A stretch of DNA of 64,000 nt from JALZMG01 sp963844175 (GTDB lineage Bacteria; Actinomycetota; Acidimicrobiia; Acidimicrobiales; Ilumatobacteraceae), in the NCBI GenBank assembly GCA_963844175.1, contig CAWJNE010000015.1, positions 1 through 64,000 on the forward strand, read 5' to 3'. Below the pieces are notes generated by a model. The model was not told where the DNA came from and did no database searches. It saw nothing but the letters and a program-made list of their open reading frames with translations. A program made the translations under genes and the position numbers. Positions 18,704-27,464 of the stretch are shown piece by piece (the stretch's first letter is position 1; every line of letters begins with the position of its first letter).

Positions 18704-19612
18704 GTGCACCCCGCTCGCCGTCTCGCCGCGGCCCTGGAGCCGGTCGTCGGTCAGGTCTACTTCTCTCCCGAGTGCCATGCCGCCTACGCCGCGCTCGGGT
18801 TCGACGCCAGCCCGGCCGAGGTCGGCGGCGTCGCCATGCCCGACGGCCCGGCCTACTTCACGAGCCGGGGCAGCGTGATGGGCCAGGTGCCGGGCCAAGT
18901 GGTGGCCGCTGCGTTCGGGGTGTTCAACCCCGCCGTCGTCGTGCCGTTCGTCGAGCTCGGCTGGACGCGCACCGATGCACGGACGATCTGCGCCGCCCGC
19001 ACCGACGGCGCCGTCGCCCAGCTGCGCCGGATCCTCGGCGACGCCCCGGACGGTTTGCAACGGGCCGGTGCGGTGCTCGATCGTGCGGTCGCACCGCTGC
19101 GACCCGAGGGTCGCGCCCTCTTCGCCGGCGTCTCGTCCCTCGGCGTCCCCGCCGACCCACTGGCCGCGCTCTGGCGGCGCGGCGACATGCTCCGCGAGTT
19201 CCGCGGCGACTGCCACATCGCAGCGTGGGTGTCCGGCGGCCTCGACGCCACCGAGATCGGCCTGCTCACCGAGCTCTACTGGGGACTCCCGCTGCGCTCG
19301 TACAGCCGCACCCGGGCGTGGTCGGACGCCGACTTCGACGCCGCCACCGATCGCTTGACCGGCCGTGGCCTGATCGCCGACGGCGCCTTGACCGAGGCCG
19401 GTCAAGTGCTGCGCGAGGGGATCGAGACGCACACCGACGCCCAGCAACAGCCCGTCCTCGACGCCATCGGCGACGACCACGACTGGCTGTGCACGACGCT
19501 CGAACAGTGGGGAGCCGACATCCGCGCCGCCAAGGGCTACCCCGCCTCGGGCCCTCACGACCTCGCCGACCTCGCCGCCCGCCAGCCGACCGAACGGGAG
19601 ACCCAGCAATGA
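18704..19612 (+). CDS. SCO6745 family protein
   Basis: A 302-aa helical protein of the actinobacterial SCO6745 family: a starting ARRLAAALEPVVGQVYFSPE, then RGSVMGQVPGQVVAAAFGVFNP and a central GDMLREFRGDCHIAAW. Members have a winged-helix-like C-terminus and no established reaction. GTG start at 18704. Its stop overlaps the ATG of the redoxin gene (ATGA at 19609-19612), so the two proteins are translationally coupled. That link to a probable selenoprotein is the only clue to its role. Confidence 0.85.
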   Translation: MHPARRLAAALEPVVGQVYFSPECHAAYAALGFDASPAEVGGVAMPDGPAYFTSRGSVMGQVPGQVVAAAFGVFNPAVVVPFVELGWTRTDARTICAARTDGAVAQLRRILGDAPDGLQRAGAVLDRAVAPLRPEGRALFAGVSSLGVPADPLAALWRRGDMLREFRGDCHIAAWVSGGLDATEIGLLTELYWGLPLRSYSRTRAWSDADFDAATDRLTGRGLIADGALTEAGQVLREGIETHTDAQQQPVLDAIGDDHDWLCTTLEQWGADIRAAKGYPASGPHDLADLAARQPTERETQQ

Positions 19613-20695
19613 TCATCGCCGACCTCGACCACGTGCGCGCCGAGGACTTCTCCGCCGCGACCGGATGGGATCCCAAGCCCGAGGGCCTCTGCCGCGGCGA
19701 GGTCTGCGTCCCTGCGCCCGGCGTGCGCCGGGACGACGGCACGATCGACGTCCTCGCCGCCGCCGCTCGGCTCGGGATGCCGGTCGTCGCCGACGACGAG
19801 CACGCCGTCACGGCGATCGGGCCCGGTTCGACGACCGGCCACACACTCAGCTCGGCCGTCGCGCCCGACCCCGAGCTGGTCGACCGCGCCGGCGAGCCGT
19901 TCCGCTTGTCGGCGTTGCGCGGCCGCAAGGTCATCCTCTACGCGTGGGCCAGCTATTGAGGCTGCCGCACCAGCCTGCCCGGGTGGCAGGCACTGCACGC
20001 TGAGCTCGAGGGGCGCGGGCTGACCGTCGTGTCGGTGGCGCTCGACGTCGTGCCGGAGCACGCGTACCAGTGGATCGACGCCGCCGCACCCACCCATCCG
20101 AGCCTGATCGACACCCGCCATGTGACCGGGGAGCTGTTCGGGTTCATCAACATCCCCATGGCGGTGTGGATCGACGAGGGCGGCACCATCGTGCGCAACG
20201 CCGAGTCGGCCTCGATCGAGCGCAGCCCGTTGCGTGACATGGACATCCCCGACGGCCTGCCCGAGCGGCTGACGCAGATGTTCACCGAGGTCAAGCAGAT
20301 CCCCGACGACGCCGAGGCCTACCGGGCGGCGATCGTCGACTGGGTCGACAACGGCGGCCGCTCGCGCTTCGCGCTCGACGCCCGACGAGGTCATCGAGCG
20401 GTCCCGCCCGCGCGGCGCCGACGAGGCCGAGGCGGCGGCCTGCTTCGAGCTCGGCCAGCACCTGCGGGCCGCCGTGGGCGACGACGCCGCCGTGCCGTGG
20501 TGGCGGCGCGCCCACGAGCTCGACCCGGGCAACTGGACGTACAAGCGCCAGGCCTGGACGCTCGTCACCACCGCCGAGGGTGCGACCGAGAATGACCTCG
20601 TCCAGGGCCCGAACGACGTGTACGCCGGCAACTGGCTGGACGACGTCGTGGCCAGCGGCGGTGGCGCCAAGTACACGACGCGCCCCCAGCTCTGA
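19609..20695 (+). CDS. redoxin/thioredoxin-like selenoprotein (UGA = Sec117), with a +1 frame change
   Basis: Reading from ATG 19609 (GGGAG 9 nt upstream), codon 117 is TGA at 19957, and the same frame continues with unbroken homology-like sequence: VILYAWASY-U-GCRTSLPGWQALHAEL then TVVSVALD. This is the strand-turn-helix of a TlpA/AhpC-like thioredoxin fold, with U-G-C in place of the catalytic C-x-C. A SECIS hairpin follows (19973-19991). After the fold, a helical C-terminal domain runs on, but near 20376 the frame must move by +1, as if one base were extra (..RSRFAL then TPDEVIERSRP..), to reach KYTTRPQL and the stop at 20695. Selenocysteine is an inference; the frame change is probably an assembly indel. 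Confidence 0.75.
19957..19991 (+). promoter_or_regulatory. bacterial SECIS element (UGA plus hairpin)
   Basis: UGA at 19957-19959 is followed by a perfect 7-bp stem, GCCUGCC (19973-19979) with GGCAGGC (19985-19991), closing a 5-nt loop CGGGU. The loop begins 20 nt after the UGA and has G at its second position. This fits the known bacterial SECIS rules (hairpin in the coding region, loop about 16-37 nt from UGA, G among the first two loop bases) for SelB binding. Confidence 0.75.
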
Positions 20696-20754
20696 CCCCG
20701 ACGAGCGGCGAGCAAGATTTGGAGACTCGGCGCAGGCCGTAACCTCGGGGGTCG

Positions 20755-21651
20755 ATGGAGCACGTGCGCTGGCTGGCCGAGCCGACCCTGCGCACGCCGA
20801 CGGTCATCTACGCCTTCACGGGGTGGAACGACGCCGGCGATGCCGCCTCGTCGGCGCTGCGCACGATGGTCGAGCGGTGGGGCGCCCAGGCGCTGGCCGA
20901 GATCGACCCCGAGCCGTTCACCGACTTCGCCACCGTGCGACCACACGTGCGCATCGTCGACGGGCAGCGCTCGATCGTCTGGCCGACGGTCGGCGTCTGG
21001 TCCGCCCAGCTGCCCGACGCTGACGTGCTGCTCGTCCTCGGCCCGGAGCCGGCGCTGCGGTGGCGCCTGTTCTGCGACCAGCTGGTGGGCGTCGCCGAGC
21101 GCTACGGCGCGACGATGACGATCAGCCTCGGCGCCCTGCTCGCCGACGTCCCGCACACCCGTCCCGTGCAGATCATCGGCACGGCCAGCGAGCCCGACCT
21201 GATCGAACGCTTCCAGCTCCAGCGCTCGCGCTACGAGGGCCCGACCGGCATCGTCGGCGTGCTCCACGACGCCCTCGCCCAGGCCGACGTCGCGACGGCG
21301 TCGCTGTGGGCTGCCGTGCCGGGCTACGCCGCCCAGGTCCCCTCGGCCAAGGCGGCGCTGGCGCTGATGGAGCGGGCCTGCGCGCTGCTCGGCACCCCGG
21401 CACCGGGTGACGCGCTGCGCACGGCGGCCGGTGAGTACGACGTGCGCATCGCCGCCCTGATCGCCGACGACCAGGAGCTGGTCGACTACGTCGCCAGGCT
21501 GGAATCGATGGTCGACGACGACGAATCGCCGTTCTTCGTCGCCGACGACGACGCCGACGAGCCCGCCGCCGACGCTCCCCCGCTGGACGCCGGCAACGCG
21601 GACGAGCTGGTCGCCGAGGTCGAGCAGTTCCTCCGCGACCGCGACACCTGA
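20755..21651 (+). CDS. PAC2 family protein (proteasome assembly chaperone-like)
   Basis: A 298-aa PAC2-fold protein: TPTVIYAFTGWNDAGDAASSALR at the N-terminus, then LLVLGPEPALRWRLFCD and a MTISLGALLADVPHTRP strand. Actinobacteria with proteasomes commonly carry such proteins; a chaperone role is inferred by family, not shown. The C-terminal 40 residues are acidic. ATG at 20755. Its stop is directly followed by a palindromic repeat. Confidence 0.85.
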   Translation: MEHVRWLAEPTLRTPTVIYAFTGWNDAGDAASSALRTMVERWGAQALAEIDPEPFTDFATVRPHVRIVDGQRSIVWPTVGVWSAQLPDADVLLVLGPEPALRWRLFCDQLVGVAERYGATMTISLGALLADVPHTRPVQIIGTASEPDLIERFQLQRSRYEGPTGIVGVLHDALAQADVATASLWAAVPGYAAQVPSAKAALALMERACALLGTPAPGDALRTAAGEYDVRIAALIADDQELVDYVARLESMVDDDESPFFVADDDADEPAADAPPLDAGNADELVAEVEQFLRDRDT

Positions 21652-21654
21652 CCC

Positions 21655-21797
21655 CGCGTTTGTTCATCCACGACCGCTGAGGCGATCACCCCTGCACAAA
21701 CGCGTGATCCGCTCCGCCCCCCGGGCCCACGTACGACCCCCGAACCACGCGTTTGTGCATCGACGACCGGCGCGGCGATCACCAGCGCACAAACGCG
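21655..21797. repeat. two 50-bp palindromes with CGCGTTTG ends
   Basis: Unit 1 (21655-21704) and unit 2 (21748-21797) each begin CGCGTTTGT and end ACAAACGCG, with a shared GGCGATCACC centre. They sit at the junction of two convergent genes. The minus-strand winged-helix frame reads through both units before stopping at 21664, so the repeat encodes its C-terminal tail. Confidence 0.75.
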
Positions 21798-22887
21798 TCA
21801 GGGTGGAGGCGCGCCAGGTGATGCGGGGGTCGGCGTCCGGGCGGAGGAAGGCCAGGAGCCGTCCGCCCTCGGTCTCGGTGTCGGACCGCTCGGCGCGGGT
21901 GATCCGCCGCAGGGGCGTGATGTCGATCACGTCGCCGGCGAGCACCCAGGTGGCCGCCACCCGCCCGTCGATCAACACGAACCGCGCCCCCTCGACGCTG
22001 AGCCCGCGGTGGTCGTCGTCGATGATCCGCGACCGGTCGGCGTAGCCGAGCACGGCGTTGTCGAACGCCGGCAGGAACCGGGGCGGGGCCGGCGTGTCAG
22101 GCGACGGGAGCGGCGCACCCTCGACGTCGAGCAGCTGGCGGCCCCGTTCGTCGCCGAACACCCGCAGCTGCGGCCGCAGCCGAGCGATCACCGCAGGCAA
22201 CCCCGTGAGCCCGCACCACGCCCGCAGGTCCGAGCTGGACGCCGGTCCGAACGCCGCCAGGTAGCGCATCACGAGGTCGTCGGGCGACGGGACCGGCTCG
22301 AGCTCCTTGCCGAGCCAGCGCTGGATCGTCACGTTGCGGGCTGGTCCGGCCTTCCCCCACAGCCCCCGTGGCGGGACCTGCACCAGCGGGACCAGCGAGC
22401 TCAGAGCGTCGCCGAGCTCGCGCGCCGCGGCCTGCGGCCAGCGCTCCGTCAATGCCCGCCCCGCCTCCGGCAACGTCGTCCCCTCGGCGTCGAACAGCGG
22501 TCGTCCGGCGGCGGCCAGCTCGTCGAGGTCGACGCCGTCCAGCGAGCGGCGCAACGTGCCCCTGGCCCGGGCGACCAGCATCTCGTGGTGCAACGGGCGC
22601 AGCGCCAGCGCGTCGGCCGCCGACACGAGGTGCAGCGTGCGCCGCATCATCAGCGTGCGGACCAGCGAGCGGTCCTCGAGCCGCCCCGCCAGCTCCTGCG
22701 GGTCGAAGGCCTCGAGCCTCGACCACAGCCCCGTGTAGGGCTCGAGCGGCTCCTGGGCCTGCAGCCCGACGAGGTGCTCGACCACCTCGAGGACTGGCCG
22801 CCGCTCTCGCTCGAGCAGCAGGTTGCGCGCCAGCAGGGCGCGGTTCAGTGCCCGCCGGTCGAGGGTCTCCAGCGCCGGCCGGCTCAA
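21664..22887 (-). CDS. winged helix DNA-binding domain (HTH_42/AlkZ-like) protein
   Basis: A 407-aa member of the winged-helix DUF1006/AlkZ-like family. Seen are ALLARNLLLERERRPVLEVVEHLVGLQAQEP near the start, RTLMMRRTLHLVSAADALALRPL, and the strand-rich FLPAFDNAVLGYADRSRI. Some relatives are DNA glycosylases that unhook interstrand crosslinks, but catalytic residues cannot be confirmed here. TTG start at 22887 overlaps the Nudix stop (TTGA), implying coupling. The last 45 residues (after WRAS) are encoded by the 50-bp palindromes and look non-native; the original stop may have been lost. Confidence 0.85.
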   Translation of the reverse strand: MSRPALETLDRRALNRALLARNLLLERERRPVLEVVEHLVGLQAQEPLEPYTGLWSRLEAFDPQELAGRLEDRSLVRTLMMRRTLHLVSAADALALRPLHHEMLVARARGTLRRSLDGVDLDELAAAGRPLFDAEGTTLPEAGRALTERWPQAAARELGDALSSLVPLVQVPPRGLWGKAGPARNVTIQRWLGKELEPVPSPDDLVMRYLAAFGPASSSDLRAWCGLTGLPAVIARLRPQLRVFGDERGRQLLDVEGAPLPSPDTPAPPRFLPAFDNAVLGYADRSRIIDDDHRGLSVEGARFVLIDGRVAATWVLAGDVIDITPLRRITRAERSDTETEGGRLLAFLRPDADPRITWRASTLTRLCAGDRRAGRRCTNAWFGGRTWARGAERITRLCRGDRLSGRG

Positions 22888-23621
22888 GCGCGCCAGATGG
22901 GCGAGCGCACCGGGTCGAAGTGGGTCGGCAGCTCGTCGCCGCGGATCGCCGCGAACGCCATGGGCGCCCACCACTGGGCGCCGGCCGTGGCCTCGGGCAG
23001 CGCATCCGGGCCGAACCAGCCGACGTCGGCACACTCCAGCGGATGGCAGGCCAGTTCGCCGCCGACGGCCCGGCAGTGGAACAGCAGCATGTACATCCCG
23101 AAGCGCGAGAACCCCATCCGCTGGCCGTCGATCACCGCCAGCACGCGCTCGGGGAGGCACTCGACGCCGGTCTCCTCGGCCACCTCCTTGACCGCCACCT
23201 CGGCCGGCGAGTACCCGACGTCGGCCCACCCGGTCGGGTACAGCCAGATGCCGGAGTCGGCGCGCTGGACGAGCAGCAGCTCACCGTCGTCGTTGCCGAC
23301 GACGGCGCCGATCGCCACCTTCGGGGTGACGTAGCCGGGCACGCCGACGCCGACCGACTCCAACCACTCCTGGACGAAGTGGTCCTGCTCCCGGGCGACC
23401 TCGGCGGCCTCCTGGTCGTCGATCGCCGAGGTGTGGCCCAGCGCCTCGTTGGCCGCCGCCTTGATGTCGGCGGCCACGTTCAAGACCTCCTCGAAGCGCT
23501 CCCGCTCGTACAGGTTGTCGCTGAACCCGAGGCCCGTCCGGGCGATCGCGGCCAGGGTCTCGCTCCACCGCGCCAGGTCGCGGGTGAAGCCGGCGGCGCC
23601 GCTCCGCTCGTCCTCGGTCAC
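22884..23621 (-). CDS. Nudix hydrolase with Nudix_N domain
   Basis: A 245-aa protein. The N-terminal helical domain (about 1-110, SDNLYERERFEEVLNVAADI) is the family associated with ADP-ribose/FAD-type Nudix enzymes. The Nudix box lies at GWADVGYSPAEVAVKEVAEETGV, carrying the REXXEE-like core EVAEET. Substrate not predictable. GTG start at 23621, 25 bp after the glnD stop. Downstream gene overlaps its stop. The order glnD-Nudix-winged helix reads as one operon. Confidence 0.88.
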   Translation of the reverse strand: MTEDERSGAAGFTRDLARWSETLAAIARTGLGFSDNLYERERFEEVLNVAADIKAAANEALGHTSAIDDQEAAEVAREQDHFVQEWLESVGVGVPGYVTPKVAIGAVVGNDDGELLLVQRADSGIWLYPTGWADVGYSPAEVAVKEVAEETGVECLPERVLAVIDGQRMGFSRFGMYMLLFHCRAVGGELACHPLECADVGWFGPDALPEATAGAQWWAPMAFAAIRGDELPTHFDPVRSPIWRA

Positions 23622-23646
23622 AGGCCAGAACCTACTGGCGGCAGGA

Positions 23647-26007
23647 TCACGACACGGCGTGGAGGATGCCCTTGCGGATCTCCGCCCGGTGCCCCTCATC
23701 GGTGATCAATCGCCCGTTCGCCCCCTGCACGTAGAACGTGTCGACGACGTCCTCGCCGACGGACTGCACCGTTGCGTGACGGATGTCCAGGCCCAGCTCG
23801 GCCAGCGACCGGGCGATCCGGTGCAGCACGCCGACGCGGTTCGGCGCCCGAACCTCGATGACCGTCGACGACGAGGAGGCGCCGTCGTGGAACGTCACGG
23901 CCGGCTCGCTCGCCGGCGCCGCCTGCACGGCACGGCGCCTGCGGTACGTGTGCGCACGCTCTGCCAGGCGGGCCTCGATCGCCAGCTCCCCGGCCAAGGC
24001 CCGGCGGAGGTCGTCGAGCACGGCGTCCCACGTCACCGACCCGTGCTGGGCGGTCACCCGGAACTGCGACGCCGCCATGGCCGGCCCGCCGAGCTCGGCC
24101 GAGTACGCCCACGCCGTCATCACGTCGAGGCCACGCAGGGACAGCACCCCGGCGACGCGGGCGAACGTCCCGGGAACGTCGTCGCACACCACCGTCACCC
24201 GATGCGAGCTGGCCGATCCGGCTGAGTCCGCCGCGCCCGTCAGCACCTGCTCGGCCTCGTCGTCGACCCGCACGTCGAGTTGCCCGGCGGCCATCGCGGC
24301 GAGCGTCGGAGCGTCCGGGAACGGGGGCACGGCATCGACGGCGTGGCCGTTCAGCGCCAAGCGCGTGCGAGCGACGAGGTCGGCGACCAGCTGCGCCTTC
24401 CACCCGCCCCACGCCGACGGGCCGGTGGCCAACGAATCGGCCTCCGTCAGCGCGTGCAACAGGTCCAGCGTCGAGACGTCGCCGACCGCATCGGCGACCA
24501 GCCGGATCGTCGCCGGATCGGCAAGGTCGCGACGCACCGCCGTCTCGGCCAAGAGGAGGTGGTGGCGGATCACCCGCACGACCGTCGCCACGTCGTCATC
24601 GGACAGGCCGAGGCGCGGGCCGATGGTCGCCATCAGCTCCACGCCGGCGTCGGTGTGGTCTCCCGGGTAGCCCTTGCCGAGGTCGTGGAACAGCGCCGCC
24701 AGCACCAGGAGATCCGGGCGCTCGACTCCGTCGGCCAGCGCAGCGGCGTTGGCCGCGGCCTCCCACAGGTGCCGATCCACGGTGAAGCGGTGGTAGGCGT
24801 TGCGCTGCGGGCGGCTGCGCGTCGGCGCCCATTCGGGCAGCAGGTGCACGAGCAGGCCACGTTGGTCGAGCGCCTCGAACACGTCGATGGCGCGGTGGCC
24901 CTGGCGGAGGAGCGCGACGAGCTCGTCGAGCGCTCCATCCGGCCACGCCGCCGCCCACACCCGAGGGTCGATCTCGTCCGCCAACTGGTCGAGCGCAGCG
25001 CGGGACAGCCGGACACCGCGCTGGGCAGCGACGCGGGCCGCCCGCAGCACCAGCGTGGGATCGGCCCGCCCGTCCGCATGTGCGGACAACGAGACCTCCC
25101 GATCGACGACGACAACGCCCGCCGCGACCCGCTCCTCGTGGCCGACCTGGTGACGGCCCACGTGACGCCAGGCCTCGTCCCCGATCCACGCGATCGTGCG
25201 GGCCGCCGCGGAGACCTCGGCCATCAGCACGTCGGCGTCCGGGCGATCCAGGCGACGGGCAACGGCGTCCTGGTCCTCCAACCGCAGCACGTCGCCGGGT
25301 CGGCCCGCCTCGCGGTGCAGCGCGACGCGCACGTCGAGCAGCTCGCCGTAGCAGCGATCGAGCGTGACCCGGTCGTCGGCCGGCATCACGAGATCGGCCG
25401 CCGCTGCCCACCACAGCGTGTGCGCGTCGCGCAGCCCACCGTGGCCCTCCTTGAGGTCGGGCTCGAGCAGGTAGGCGACGTCGCCGGCCTGGGCGCGACG
25501 TTCCAGCACCCGAGAGCGCAGCTGGTCGAGCCAGCGCCGACCGTTGCGGCGCCACAGTGCCAGGGCCTCGTTGGTCAGCCGGGCCGCCAGCTCCTCGTCG
25601 CCCGCCAGCCAGCGCGCCGAGAGCAGGGCCGTCGCCGTGTCGAGGTCGTCGGCGGCCAGGTCGAGCTGGTCGCGGGTGGTGCGCACGGCGTGACCGAGCT
25701 GCAGGCCCGCGTCCCACAGCGGGTACCACAGGGCGCTGGCCAGCTCCTCGATGTCGGGACCCTTGGTGCGCTCGTGGACGAGCACCACGTCGACGTCGCT
25801 GAACGGCGCCAGCTCTCGGCGCCCGTAGCCGCCGACGGCGAGCAGTGCGGCGACCCCCTTGCGCGGTCGCGACCCGCCGCAGGCCTCGGCGTACAGGCCC
25901 GCCAGCAGCTCGTCGGTCAGATCGGACAGGCGCCGGCAGAGGGTGCCGCCGTCGAGTCGGTCGTCGGCGATCGCCGCCCCCCGCGCCGACACGACCGTCT
26001 GGACCAT
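23647..26007 (-). CDS. glnD: [protein-PII] uridylyltransferase GlnD
   Basis: About 786 aa with the full GlnD layout: nucleotidyltransferase domain (LAVGGYGRRELAPFSDVDVVLV, metal Asp pair), a GlnD linker domain (YLLEPDLKEGHGGLRDAHTLWW), an HD phosphohydrolase domain (LAALFHDLGKGYPGDHTDAG) and two C-terminal ACT domains that sense glutamine. It modifies the PII protein in nitrogen control. In actinobacteria it is usually beside amtB-glnB; here neither is in the window and the neighbours are unrelated. ATG at 26007. Confidence 0.95.
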   Translation of the reverse strand: MVQTVVSARGAAIADDRLDGGTLCRRLSDLTDELLAGLYAEACGGSRPRKGVAALLAVGGYGRRELAPFSDVDVVLVHERTKGPDIEELASALWYPLWDAGLQLGHAVRTTRDQLDLAADDLDTATALLSARWLAGDEELAARLTNEALALWRRNGRRWLDQLRSRVLERRAQAGDVAYLLEPDLKEGHGGLRDAHTLWWAAAADLVMPADDRVTLDRCYGELLDVRVALHREAGRPGDVLRLEDQDAVARRLDRPDADVLMAEVSAAARTIAWIGDEAWRHVGRHQVGHEERVAAGVVVVDREVSLSAHADGRADPTLVLRAARVAAQRGVRLSRAALDQLADEIDPRVWAAAWPDGALDELVALLRQGHRAIDVFEALDQRGLLVHLLPEWAPTRSRPQRNAYHRFTVDRHLWEAAANAAALADGVERPDLLVLAALFHDLGKGYPGDHTDAGVELMATIGPRLGLSDDDVATVVRVIRHHLLLAETAVRRDLADPATIRLVADAVGDVSTLDLLHALTEADSLATGPSAWGGWKAQLVADLVARTRLALNGHAVDAVPPFPDAPTLAAMAAGQLDVRVDDEAEQVLTGAADSAGSASSHRVTVVCDDVPGTFARVAGVLSLRGLDVMTAWAYSAELGGPAMAASQFRVTAQHGSVTWDAVLDDLRRALAGELAIEARLAERAHTYRRRRAVQAAPASEPAVTFHDGASSSSTVIEVRAPNRVGVLHRIARSLAELGLDIRHATVQSVGEDVVDTFYVQGANGRLITDEGHRAEIRKGILHAVS

Positions 26008-26073
26008 CACCGCACGCTACGGGATCGCCGGCCGCGCCGCCCGGGGGACGGACCAGGCCCCTACAGTGCCGCC

Positions 26074-27360
26074 GTGCTCGGTCGACCCGGCTCCACGGGC
26101 GGGAACCGGTTGACGGCGCCGGCCGCTGCGGCCGCGCTGCTGCTGGCCGTCGCCGCCTGTTCGGGGACCGACGAGACGGAGGGCACCGTTCCGCCGACAC
26201 CGTTGGTCACGGCGACCACCGACGCTCCGCGCGTCGACGACGGCGTGCTGCGGATCGGCGTGATGACGCCGCGCAGCGGTCCGGGCGCCGCGCTCGGCGA
26301 GTCCGTGCTCGAGGCTGCGGCCGCGGCCATCCAGCTCATCAACGAAGCCGGTGGCGTCGGCGGAGCCACCGTGCAGCTGATCCAAGAGGACGAGGGCACG
26401 ACGCCGCTGGCCGCCGCGGATGCGATCGAGTCGCTGCTCGACCAGGACGTCGACGCCGTCATCGGTCCGACCTCGTCCGTCATCGCCCTCGACACCCTCG
26501 GTGACCTCTTGGGCGGCGGCGTCGTGGCGTGCTCCCCGACGGCCACAACGCTGGCGCTCGACGACTACCCGGGCTCGGAGCGGTTCTTCCGCACCGCCCC
26601 GAGCGACGCCCTGCAGGCCGTGGCCATCGCCGAGCTGGCCGAGCAGACGGGCGCCCGGACGGCGGCCGTCGCCTTCCTCGACGACACGTACGGCCGACCG
26701 CTGGCGCAAGCCACGATCTCCGCACTGGAAGGACGCCAGTTGACGGTCGACACCACGGTGCCCTTCGCGCCAGGCGACGACGACCTGGCTGCCGAAGCGA
26801 CCCAGCTCGCCGACCTCGACGTCGGCGTGATCGTCATCATCGGCGACCCGGATGAGGGCACGCGGCTGCTCTCGGCGCTGGGCGCCGTGACCGCCGGCGG
26901 CGACGGCGGCGAGATCCCGGCGATCCTCCTCAACGGGGCGATGCGCACCCCGGCGGCGCCGGCGCTGGTGCAAGAGCTGCCGACCGCGCTGCGCGAGGCG
27001 GTCCAGGGCGTCTCACCGGTCGCCGGCCCGGCGACGCCAGGTGAGCTGCCCGGACCGTTCGCCACCAACACCGTCGACTGCGTGAACCTGATCGCCCTGG
27101 CCGCCGCGCAGGCCGCGTCGGACAACCCGGTGCAGGTGGCCGGCCAGGTGCAGGAGGTCAGCTCCACCGGCGTGACGTGTGCCGACTTCGCCGGGTGCGC
27201 CGGGCTGCTCGACGAGAACCGCAACATCGACTACGAAGGCCAGAGCGGCGGCGTCGAGATCGGGACGACGGGCGACCCCCAGCAGGCGCAGTTCGAGGTC
27301 TTCACCTTCGATGCCAGCGGCGTCGATCAGCCGATCCGCATGTTCTCCGTCGCCGCCTGA
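26074..27360 (+). CDS. ABC transporter substrate-binding lipoprotein (Leu/Ile/Val-type)
   Basis: A 428-aa periplasmic-binding protein of the type I, branched-chain amino acid family. The N-terminus is a lipoprotein signal (LLLAVAACSG, modified Cys29), followed by IGVMTPRSGPGAALGESVLEAAAAAI and VDAVIGPTSSVIALDTLGDLLG. GTG start at 26074, divergent from glnD. No permease or ATPase gene follows, so it is an orphan binding protein or receptor; the ligand is unknown. Confidence 0.88.
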   Translation: MLGRPGSTGGNRLTAPAAAAALLLAVAACSGTDETEGTVPPTPLVTATTDAPRVDDGVLRIGVMTPRSGPGAALGESVLEAAAAAIQLINEAGGVGGATVQLIQEDEGTTPLAAADAIESLLDQDVDAVIGPTSSVIALDTLGDLLGGGVVACSPTATTLALDDYPGSERFFRTAPSDALQAVAIAELAEQTGARTAAVAFLDDTYGRPLAQATISALEGRQLTVDTTVPFAPGDDDLAAEATQLADLDVGVIVIIGDPDEGTRLLSALGAVTAGGDGGEIPAILLNGAMRTPAAPALVQELPTALREAVQGVSPVAGPATPGELPGPFATNTVDCVNLIALAAAQAASDNPVQVAGQVQEVSSTGVTCADFAGCAGLLDENRNIDYEGQSGGVEIGTTGDPQQAQFEVFTFDASGVDQPIRMFSVAA

Positions 27361-27434
27361 TCTGGGCGCGGACGTCCCCACGACCCCATCCGGGCGCGGA
27401 CGTTCCCGGAATCGCGAACCTGCGCGCCCAGATG
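27361..27434. repeat. palindromic intergenic unit (GGGCGCGG family)
   Basis: Begins TCTGGGCGCGGACGTCCCC and ends TGCGCGCCCAGATGG, with an internal extra copy of CGGGCGCGGACGTTCCC. It directly follows the binding-protein stop. The same ends occur at 28137-28184. Arms can pair as GGGCGCG/CGCGCCC. Confidence 0.6.
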
Positions 27435-27464
27435 GCCGTCGGCGGTCCGCCGTAGCCTGATCGC

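Noticed and set aside
23647..26007. PII (glnB) or amtB beside glnD
   Set aside because: Neighbouring genes are a Nudix hydrolase and a solute-binding lipoprotein; no such gene seen.
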